This document shows, one piece after another, positions 58,692 to 64,000 of a DNA stretch of 64,000 bases. The translations under genes were made by a program, and so were the position numbers. The notes under the pieces are model-generated. The model worked only from the letters and a program-made list of their open reading frames with translations, made no database searches and was not told the origin of the DNA. The stretch's first letter is position 1. Each line of letters begins with the position of its first letter. The DNA comes from Streptomyces microflavus (GTDB lineage: Bacteria > Actinomycetota > Actinomycetes > Streptomycetales > Streptomycetaceae), in contig NZ_BMUG01000005.1 of NCBI RefSeq assembly GCF_014650075.1, positions 434,001 through 498,000 on the forward strand, given 5' to 3'.

Positions 58692-59441
58692 ATGACCTTC
58701 ACCCCCGTCCCCTGGCACGTCAGAGCCGCCCGAAAGTACGGTCAGACCGCCGTTCTCTACGCCGCCCTGGCGCTCTCCGCCCCCGGGGAGTACAAGCTCG
58801 CCCTCATGGCGGGCTGGGACCCGTCCGTTGCCTGGCTCATGCCGGCCGTTCTCTCGCTCTACGCGGCGATCAGCGCAAGCATCGCGAAGGCGTACAAGAC
58901 AACGGCACGCGAGGCCGCAGGTACGCCGCACGAGGCAGAGGCCAAACGCCGTTCCAAGAACGCAACGGTCGGTGCCCTCCTCGCTCTCCTCATGGCAACG
59001 GCTGCTCAGATCACGGAACACGTGATCACCGCGACGGTCTTCGGCCCAACGCTCTGGGTCATCGTCGTTGTCTCCGCCGTTCCGCCGTTGGTCGCCGCGC
59101 ATGTGCTTCACATCGACCCGCCGTTGGAGCTGAACGGGTCGGAGGGTGTCAACGAGGAGCACGAGACACCCGCGGAGGAGCCGCAGGAGGCCGCTGAGGA
59201 GCCTGAGGCGGACCCGGAGGCCCAACTCCCCGACCCGCCCGCGGAAGTGCCTTACGAGCCCGTTCTCGTGACGTACGCGGAGGCTGCGGAGGCGGTCGGG
59301 CTGAGTGAGATCAGCGTCCGCGGCGCCGCCAACGACGGACGGCTGACAAAGTACGAAGGCGACGTTCCCCGCCGGGTGTACGTCGACATGCGTGAGTGCC
59401 ACACTGTGTTCGCCAAGAGCCGGCAGCGCGCCGGGGTTTGA
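58692..59441 (+). CDS. Membrane protein with C-terminal helix-turn-helix
   Basis: 249 aa. Hydrophobic helices at about 20-60 (two) and 95-140 (two), a very acidic linker (about 145-190), and a C-terminal MerR/excisionase-like part VTYAEAAEAVGLSEISVRGAAND with PRRVYVDM. This resembles Streptomyces plasmid spread (Spd)-type proteins and phage membrane proteins. A DNA-binding domain tethered to the membrane is possible. Confidence 0.68.
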   Translation: MTFTPVPWHVRAARKYGQTAVLYAALALSAPGEYKLALMAGWDPSVAWLMPAVLSLYAAISASIAKAYKTTAREAAGTPHEAEAKRRSKNATVGALLALLMATAAQITEHVITATVFGPTLWVIVVVSAVPPLVAAHVLHIDPPLELNGSEGVNEEHETPAEEPQEAAEEPEADPEAQLPDPPAEVPYEPVLVTYAEAAEAVGLSEISVRGAANDGRLTKYEGDVPRRVYVDMRECHTVFAKSRQRAGV

Positions 59442-59450
59442 GGAGAGATC

Positions 59451-59810
59451 ATGCGAGCGGTTTTCAACGCAGACCAGACGCCGGAGCGGGAGCCGTACGC
59501 CTGGACCATCGAGGTGTCAACGGAGAGTGGGGAGGTCTACGTCTCCACCGATCGCAACGACGAAGGTCCCGGTTCGAGCGCGCACATGCCGCCCGCTCAG
59601 GCCCGCAAGCTGGCCGCTGCGCTGCACCGGGCGGCGGACGAGGCGGAGGGCGTGAAGCCCGTCGACGTGGAGCAGGCTGTCCGTGACAAGGTCGCCGCGG
59701 AGCTGGAGTCGCTGCCCCGCTACAACGACATCGCCGACTGGTGTGCGCACATCGGATACCGACAGGCCATCAGCACCGCACGCAACGGACTGCGGAAGGG
59801 GCAGCGATGA
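59451..59810 (+). CDS. Hypothetical protein
   Basis: 119 aa with GAGGAGA upstream. A beta domain (YAWTIEVSTESGEVYVSTD) and helix (ARKLAAALHRAADEAEGV), then ADWCAHIGYRQAISTARNG. Not recognised. Confidence 0.62.
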   Translation: MRAVFNADQTPEREPYAWTIEVSTESGEVYVSTDRNDEGPGSSAHMPPAQARKLAAALHRAADEAEGVKPVDVEQAVRDKVAAELESLPRYNDIADWCAHIGYRQAISTARNGLRKGQR

Positions 59811-60322
59811 GACTCCGTCGCTACGTTGTGAAGCCGGCGAACATGCCCCTCTCCAGGTTCGAACTGCGCCGCACGGGGAGTCCGTTCGTCGCTGCTGCTG
59901 ACATGGGGGACGGCCACGGTCGCCGGTACCTGTTCTTCGCAACCGAAGAGGTAGCCCTCATGGCCGCCCGCAAGCTGAACGGTGACCCGCCTCCGCGTGA
60001 GGAGCGTCTTCTCCAGCTCTCCCGCGACATCGAAGCCCTGGAAGCCTGGCACCACGCCTGGCGCCTGGAGCACGACGTGGACTACCGGGAGCTGCACCCG
60101 GGGGAGTGGTGCGAGCGTCACGGAAAGCTGCTGAAGTCGTGCTACTGCCGCAGCAACTACCGTCGGTTTACGGAGCTGCTCTACACCGAGCCCTACGAGA
60201 TCCGCACGGGCGACGGGACCATCATCCGCAGGCGTCCCGCTCAGCGCGCGGCCCCGGAGCTGACGCTCGAAGTCCGTCGCGCGGCAACCCGGACGATGGC
60301 GAAGTGGGGGAGCGGCCGATGA
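59807..60322 (+). CDS. Hypothetical protein
   Basis: 171 aa, ATGA coupling. RRYLFFATEEVALMAARKLNGD, WHHAWRLEHDVDYRELHPGEWCE and a CYC segment. C-terminal part basic. Function unknown. Confidence 0.62.
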   Translation: MRLRRYVVKPANMPLSRFELRRTGSPFVAAADMGDGHGRRYLFFATEEVALMAARKLNGDPPPREERLLQLSRDIEALEAWHHAWRLEHDVDYRELHPGEWCERHGKLLKSCYCRSNYRRFTELLYTEPYEIRTGDGTIIRRRPAQRAAPELTLEVRRAATRTMAKWGSGR

Positions 60323-60606
60323 AGCGCATGCAGTGCAAGGACATCCCGGACCAGACATTCATCGATGCCGTCCGCCGAACCACGCCCGTCGGAACGAGCT
60401 GGCGCATGCGCTGGGACGTCGCCACGGAACTGGAGAGCGTCTTCGGCCCCGTTCCGGAGAACCTCTTCATGGCGAAGGCCCGGCGCCTCGTCGACCGGGG
60501 CCTGATCGGTGGTTGCCCGTGCGGGTGCCGCGGAGACTTCCACCCGGTGGACGAGTGCCTCTCGCCCGGGTACTGCTGCCGGCCCAAGACGGAGGAGCGC
60601 AAGTGA
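60319..60606 (+). CDS. Hypothetical protein, winged-helix-like with Cys cluster
   Basis: 95 aa, ATGA coupling. WDVATELESVFGPVPENLFMAKARRLVDRGLI resembles a winged helix; CPCGCRGDF, DEC, YCC adds a possible zinc site. Common small actinophage protein near the end of the early block. Confidence 0.65.
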   Translation: MKRMQCKDIPDQTFIDAVRRTTPVGTSWRMRWDVATELESVFGPVPENLFMAKARRLVDRGLIGGCPCGCRGDFHPVDECLSPGYCCRPKTEERK

Positions 60607-60767
60607 GCACCCGTACAGCGTGGTTCGTCATCGCCCCTGGCGTAAGTGCTGAGTACGAATTCGATGACTTCGAGTTTCGCGAGGCGTCGGAGACGCAAGG
60701 CCGAGTGACGGGGAAGGCCACAGGCCGGGTGCGCGTTGACCTGGAGCATGCAGAGCGAGACTGGTAG
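60603..60767 (+). CDS. Small hypothetical protein
   Basis: 54 aa from GTG 60603. FVIAPGVSAEYEFDDFEFREA, beta-rich and acidic. Last gene of the long rightward early block. Confidence 0.55.
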   Translation: MSTRTAWFVIAPGVSAEYEFDDFEFREASETQGRVTGKATGRVRVDLEHAERDW

Positions 60768-60777
60768 AGCACCACCC

Positions 60778-60810
60778 GAGAGCCCTCGTCGCACGCCGGC
60801 GGGGGCTCTC
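60778..60810. terminator. Hairpin between convergent early genes and regulator
   Basis: GAGAGCCC pairs with GGGCTCTC; lies between the rightward 60603 gene and the leftward XRE gene and may serve both. Confidence 0.75.
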
Positions 60811-60818
60811 TTGCGTTG

Positions 60819-61556
60819 TCAGCCCACCGGACGCCCCTCCGCCCATAGCGCCGTCACGTGCCCCGCGAACCGGTCGAACAGCCCGTCGTCCCCGAGCCGG
60901 CGCAGGTGCAACATCGGCGACTCGTGACCGAGGAGCGAAGAGAGGTGCGGGGTCACCAGCATCTCGTCGTCGAAGGAGAAGACGCTCAGCGCGATGTGGT
61001 CGTCACTGAACCGCGCCTCCAGGCCCTCCACGGCGCCCATGCGCCGGAGGGCGTCCAGAGTGATCCGGATGCGCGTACCGACCGTCAGGGGGACGCCTTC
61101 GATCTCCTCCCGGCGCCGCGTGACGTCGCTCGCGGGGTCGCCGATGAGGAAGCGGACCTTGCAGCCGGCCGACGCCTTGGCCCGCAGCCGATCGGACAGG
61201 CGGCTCTGCTCCTGCCACAGGAAGTAGTTGGTGTAGCCGGCGAAGGTGATCTCCCGCTCCGCGCCGTCGATCAGCCTGGACCACACGCTCGTCGGACACG
61301 CGTTCCGGTAGGGGTAGGCGTCGACGATCTCCCGCTCCGGGCCCGTCTTGATAACGTCCCGCACGGCTCGCGGCCACAACATGTCGGCTCCCACTCCCAG
61401 GGCGGCTGATACGTCCTCCCGCGTGCCCGGATGAGGAGCGCGGGATGCGTCCGCCACCCATCTTTCCACCGTCTTGGGCGTAACGCCGACGGTACGGGCG
61501 AGCGCGGATTGACTCATCTTCGCGGCTGACAATGCATCACGGAGCGCTGTATTCAA
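60819..61556 (-). CDS. XRE-family regulator with C-terminal PLD-like domain (repressor candidate)
   Basis: 245 aa from TTG 61556, with GGGGGT upstream. N-terminal helix-turn-helix: KMSQSALARTVGVTPKTVERWVAD. The C-terminal domain (about 75-240) has CKVRFLIGDP, RITLDALRRMGAVEG and DDHIALSVFSFDDEMLVTP, the fold pattern of phospholipase D-like domains seen with HTH in Streptomyces (DUF5919-type), but the HxK is HIA here, so a sensor rather than enzyme. Best candidate for a lysis/lysogeny repressor by place and orientation; unproven. Confidence 0.82.
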   Translation of the reverse strand: MNTALRDALSAAKMSQSALARTVGVTPKTVERWVADASRAPHPGTREDVSAALGVGADMLWPRAVRDVIKTGPEREIVDAYPYRNACPTSVWSRLIDGAEREITFAGYTNYFLWQEQSRLSDRLRAKASAGCKVRFLIGDPASDVTRRREEIEGVPLTVGTRIRITLDALRRMGAVEGLEARFSDDHIALSVFSFDDEMLVTPHLSSLLGHESPMLHLRRLGDDGLFDRFAGHVTALWAEGRPVG

Positions 61557-61665
61557 GGGGACCCCCGGGGACGGTTAGGACGCTTAGGACGGTAACAGCG
61601 TCCGTCCAAGGTGTCCCCGGAATGTCTGCAACCTCGTCCCCGCGGGTGGTGGACGATATCCGTAC
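61557..61665 (-). promoter_or_regulatory. Upstream region of the XRE gene with repeated TTAGGACG
   Basis: GTTAGGACG and CTTAGGACG lie 9 bp apart, with a further CGTCCGTCC inverted nearby. On the leftward strand TTGGAC and TAAGCG, 17 bp apart, may be the promoter. The repeats are candidate binding sites for the XRE protein or GntR protein; neither palindrome A nor B occurs here. Confidence 0.45.
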
Positions 61666-61920
61666 TCAGTCCGACGAGGCGCGAGGAGGGCGGCCCGTGA
61701 CGTACGAACCCATACCGACCTCGGTCCGGATGAGTCCTTCCTCGCGGAGTGCCCGATTCACTTTCTGGGCCGTCGCAAGGGCGATACCGAATTCCTCCGT
61801 GAGCGCTACGACGGCGGGCATCCGGGATCCGATCGGGTAGCTTCCGTCGGCAATCCGGGCGCGCAGAATGGCGGCCACCTGCCGCCACTTGGGCCGCGTC
61901 TCATCCAGCTCGATGCTCAC
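61666..61920 (-). CDS. Short GntR-family regulator
   Basis: 84 aa from GTG 61920. One winged helix: PKWRQVAAILRARIADGSYP, GSRMPAVVALTEEFGIALATAQ, VNRALREEGLIRTEVGMGSYV. No effector domain, as in the small GntR proteins near integrating elements of Streptomyces. Upstream of the XRE gene in the same direction; probably part of the lysogeny control. Confidence 0.85.
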   Translation of the reverse strand: MSIELDETRPKWRQVAAILRARIADGSYPIGSRMPAVVALTEEFGIALATAQKVNRALREEGLIRTEVGMGSYVTGRPPRASSD

Positions 61921-62062
61921 ACGCTGGACCGTAGATGATCATGGTACGTCAGTGCGAGCGATAGACTGCCATAGTGTTCTATAGCATGCTAGGGGCAGGA
62001 AAAACCCCGGCGACCGCGTGAACGGCCCCGGGCTTGGGACAACGCTTTCGAGGAGCGTCGAC
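61921..62062. promoter_or_regulatory. Divergent promoter region between GntR gene and 62063 gene
   Basis: AT-richer than its surroundings. Contains the palindrome TAGCATGCTA (61982-61991) next to CATAGTGTTCTATAG, plus TAGACT and TATAGC boxes usable as -10 on either strand. A likely binding region for the GntR protein and starting point of both transcripts. AAAAACCCCGGCG...CCCCGGG at 62001-62034 may be an attenuator. Confidence 0.5.
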
Positions 62063-62263
62063 ATGACAGAGCTTACCGAAGCTGTGCATCTCAGCGACCC
62101 GCTCGGTGCCTTAGAGCCGGTCCCCAACTACGCCTGCGACGTCTGTGCGTCGCTCGGCCGGCAGCGAGAAGAGGCGCGTGCACGCCGGGACATGACCGTG
62201 GTCTCCGACTGCAACGTGGAGATCCGGCGCCACCCGCACACGGGGCGGGGGCGGTCCGTATGA
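62063..62263 (+). CDS. Small Streptomyces-type conserved protein
   Basis: 66 aa, with GAGGAGCG upstream. YACDVCASLGRQREEARARR and DCNVEIRRHPH are typical of a small protein family very common beside regulators in Streptomyces. Divergent from the GntR gene. Function unknown. Confidence 0.72.
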   Translation: MTELTEAVHLSDPLGALEPVPNYACDVCASLGRQREEARARRDMTVVSDCNVEIRRHPHTGRGRSV

Positions 62264-62508
62264 GCCCCCGGACGATACTCCGCAGCCTGGTCCACAAGAT
62301 CGTCACCCACCCCGACGTCCCGTCGACCTATACGGCCCGCTGCGTCTCCTGCGGCTGGACCGCGGAGGCGTCGACCGACGGAGAGGCCGTCGATGTGGAG
62401 TGCTTGACGCACACCGGCCGCAGCAACCACCGTCAGTTCGCCCGCACAGTAGTGGGCCGAGCGTTCGTCGTCCGTGAGGGCGAGGAGGGCAAGCCGCCCA
62501 CCCCCTAG
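62260..62508 (+). CDS. DUF7848-like small protein
   Basis: 82 aa, ATGA coupling. YTARCVSCGWTAEAS, DVECLTHTGRSNHRQFARTV matches a small Cys/His domain (DUF7848-type, from memory) frequent with the preceding gene in Streptomyces. Last gene before attR. Confidence 0.72.
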   Translation: MSPRTILRSLVHKIVTHPDVPSTYTARCVSCGWTAEASTDGEAVDVECLTHTGRSNHRQFARTVVGRAFVVREGEEGKPPTP

Positions 62509-62671
62509 ACCGTGCGTCCGCTGCTCGTCACAGCCGGCGCGCGAGGAGCGGCGGGGGCCCGGTCGACATACCGCCCCTGCCGCTCCGACCGAGCCCCGTC
62601 TCCCGCCCCCAAGGGAGGCGGGGCTTTGTGCTGCTCAGGCGCCTTCTGTTACCTGACACTTGCTGCGACTT
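62509..62671. other. Right end of prophage, noncoding
   Basis: Holds GTCGACATACC at 62562-62572, part of the phage promoter box without TAATG and with wrong spacing to a GTCACA at 62527. The terminator at 62592-62624 and the phage arm of attR follow. No gene. Confidence 0.45.
62592..62624 (+). terminator. Hairpin terminator near attR
   Basis: AGCCCCGTCTCCC pairs with GGGAGGCGGGGCT (one bulge), followed by TTTGTG. Stops phage transcription from entering the host gene in the lysogen and the integrase in the circular form. Confidence 0.75.
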
Positions 62672-62682
62672 GCCCACGCCGG
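62672..62682. other. attR core (right prophage junction)
   Basis: GCCCACGCCGG identical to 1894-1904; to its right OYE coding sequence resumes in the frame lost at attL. Confidence 0.85.
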
Positions 62683-63475
62683 CCGCAAGGCCTCCACCGA
62701 GCGGCCCTGGATGGGCGGCGGTCCCGTCCCCGAGGGCGAGGGCGGCTGGCAGCCCGTGGCCCCCAGCCCCGTCGCGTTCGACGGCCTGCCCGTCCCGCAC
62801 GAGCTGACCGAGGACGAGATCCAGCAGCTGGTGCGCGACTTCGCCGCGGCGGCCGAGCGGGCCCTGGCCGCCGGATTCCGGGTCGTCGAGATCCACGGCG
62901 CCCACGGCTACCTCATCAACTCCTTCCTCTCCCCGGCCGCCAACCACCGCACCGACTCCTACGGCGGCAGCTGGGAGAACCGCCTGCGCTTCCCGCTCCA
63001 GGTGGTCGACGCCGTCCGCGCGGTCTGGCCCGACGACCTGCCCGTCCTCTTCCGCACCTCGGCCACCGACTGGCTGACCGAGAACCCCGAGGACCCGCGC
63101 GAGGGCTGGACCGGCGACGACACCGTCCGCCTCGCCAAGGAGCTCACCGCCCACGGAGTCGACCTGCTCGACGTCTCCACCGGCGGCCTGGTCCGCGACG
63201 CCCGGATCTCCGTCGGCCCCGGCTACCAGGTGCCCTTCGCCGAACAGGTCCGCCGGGCCACCGGCATACCCACCTCCGCGGTCGGCCTGATCCTGGAGCC
63301 CGCCCAGGCCGAGGAGATCGTCGCCTCCGGACAGGCCGACGCCGTCATGCTCGGCCGGGAGCTGCTGCGCGACCCGCACTGGGCCCACCACGCCGCCGAG
63401 GCCCTCGGCGCGGAGCCCCGCTGGCCCGACCCGTACGGATACGCCGTGGTGCGCCGCCGCACCGCCAAGGCCTGA
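62672..63475 (+). pseudogene. OYE-family NADH:flavin oxidoreductase, 3' fragment
   Basis: 267 codons continuing the gene split at 1908: AHAGRKASTERPW, VVEIHGAHGYLINSFLSP with the substrate-binding His pair, NHRTDSYGGSWENR, LDVSTGGLV, VGLILEPAQAEEI and GRELLRDPHW. With the 5' part it gives about 372 aa, normal for the YqjM-like class. A TTG at 62660 in phage DNA could start a truncated product without the flavin-binding N-terminus, so it should be inactive. Confidence 0.92.
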
Positions 63476-63506
63476 CGACGGGCGGGCGGCCCGGCACGGG
63501 CCGACA

Positions 63507-64000
63507 ATGGCGGATGTGATCCCCACCGGACAGGAGAGGGCGAACATCGTCCGCCGGGCCGTCCGGGTCACCGTCGCGGTGAGCGCCGGGTTCTACCCGC
63601 TGCTGTACGGTGCCGGGCTCCCGGTCATGGCGCTGTACGCCCTCTTCGCCCCCATCGCCGTCGGCCTGCTCTCGCCCGTCCCCGGCTCCGGCCCCCAGCG
63701 CGCCTCCGTCATGCTGCGGGCGCTGCCCCCGGCCCTGGTCCTGGCGACCCTGGGCACCCTGCTCGCGGTGGAGACCTGGGCGGCCGTCGCCGGCATGCTC
63801 GTCGTCGGCTTCCTGCTGGCGTTCGCAGCCGTGGGCGGCCCGCGCCCCATGGGCGTCGCGCCGGGCCTCCAGCTCTTCTACATCCTCGCCTGCTTCCCGC
63901 CGTACGCCCCCGGGACGCTCGGCGAGCGGCTGGCGGGGCTGACCATCGGCGTGCTCCTCCTGGCCGCCTGCGAGCTCCTGCTGCCCGATCCGCCGGCCGC
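63507..64000 (+). CDS. FUSC-like membrane protein, 3' end outside window
   Basis: The frame stays open to the window edge (164 codons from ATG 63507; GTG 63516 is an alternative). Several hydrophobic helices: VTVAVSAGFYPLLY, VMALYALFAPIAVGLL, ALPPALVLATLGTLLAV, AAVAGMLVVGFLLAF, LTIGVLLLAACELLLP. Similar in arrangement to the N-terminal part of FUSC-family transporters of Streptomyces. Host DNA, 31 bp after the OYE stop, perhaps co-transcribed with it. Confidence 0.7.
   Translation, partial: MADVIPTGQERANIVRRAVRVTVAVSAGFYPLLYGAGLPVMALYALFAPIAVGLLSPVPGSGPQRASVMLRALPPALVLATLGTLLAVETWAAVAGMLVVGFLLAFAAVGGPRPMGVAPGLQLFYILACFPPYAPGTLGERLAGLTIGVLLLAACELLLPDPPA

Larger units (their letters stand above)
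1894..62682. mobile_element. Complete-looking siphovirus prophage of about 60.8 kb
   Basis: Bounded by the 11-bp att core and by the two halves of a split OYE gene. It contains integrase, RDF, tRNAs, packaging, head, tail and lysis genes, its own replication genes, a sigma factor and regulators. Late and early genes all run rightward; only the lipoprotein and the two regulators at 60.8-61.9 kb run leftward. No frameshift or gap is seen in the core genes, so it is likely inducible. Confidence 0.96.

Noticed and set aside
62562..62572. GTCGACATACC near attR as a sixth sigma-type promoter
   Set aside because: No TAATG and no GTCACA at 11 nt; a terminator follows directly. Kept only as a possible remnant.
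1..64000. CRISPR arrays, insertion sequences, rRNA genes
   Set aside because: No regularly spaced repeats of CRISPR type, no transposase and no rRNA sequence were seen.

Overview
The window is high-GC actinobacterial DNA, almost certainly a Streptomyces chromosome: frequent GTG and TTG starts, strong G/C bias at third codon positions, Streptomyces-type host genes at both ends and typical Streptomyces small-protein families in the right arm. Nearly all of it, about 1894 to 62682 (roughly 60.8 kb), is one temperate siphovirus prophage inserted in a host Old Yellow Enzyme (OYE) flavin oxidoreductase gene. The 5' part of that gene (1579-1908) and the 3' part (62672-63475) flank the prophage and share an 11-bp core, GCCCACGCCGG, which marks attL and attR. 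Left host DNA carries a zinc alcohol dehydrogenase (cut by the window edge) and an ArsR-type repressor divergent from the OYE gene. Right host DNA carries the OYE remainder and the start of a membrane protein.

Layout. 1.9-3.5 kb: large serine integrase directly next to attL. 3.5-6.1 kb: an 82-bp repeat forming a long hairpin, a phage-type promoter, a structured leader, an HNH endonuclease and six tRNA genes (His, Arg, Met, Trp, Thr, Pro). 6.3-7.1 kb: a small ORF and a leftward lipoprotein gene that may be a lysogenic-conversion gene. 7.1-31.4 kb: late genes in lambda-like order: HNH, prim-pol-like protein, terminase subunits, portal, MuF-like protein, scaffold, decoration protein, capsid, head-tail connectors, tail tube, tail chaperones with a GGGAAAG -1 frameshift site, 1607-aa tape measure with peptidoglycan hydrolase domains, carbohydrate-binding tail proteins, amidase endolysin, a small membrane protein and a GDPD-domain tail fibre. 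31.4-60.8 kb: early and middle genes, all rightward: nucleotide kinase, SprT-like protease, endonuclease VII, PD-(D/E)XK exonuclease, RNA ligase, a Gp3-like recombination directionality factor (RDF), Holliday-junction-resolvase-like nuclease, primase-helicase, family A DNA polymerase, a sigma factor and many small proteins. 60.8-61.9 kb: two leftward regulators (XRE-HTH with a PLD-like domain, and GntR). 62.0-62.5 kb: two small rightward genes.

Three families of repeated control sites are spread over the prophage. (1) A phage promoter motif, GTCACA-N11-CGTCGACATACCTAATG, occurs four times with exactly 11-nt spacing, plus one copy with only the downstream half. It precedes the nucleotide kinase, endoVII/exonuclease, RDF and sigma-factor blocks. 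(2) A 22-bp palindrome, half-site CTCCGCGAGTC, occurs 11 times and recalls the dispersed repressor sites of phiC31 or L5. (3) An 18-bp palindrome, half-site TTGTGTCGG, occurs five times, several overlapping apparent promoters. The simplest reading is a prophage silenced at many sites and activated through its own sigma factor. Every structural, packaging, lysis, replication and integration/excision function expected of a siphovirus has a candidate and no frameshift was seen in the core genes, so the prophage looks intact. The protein that binds the palindromes is not identified.
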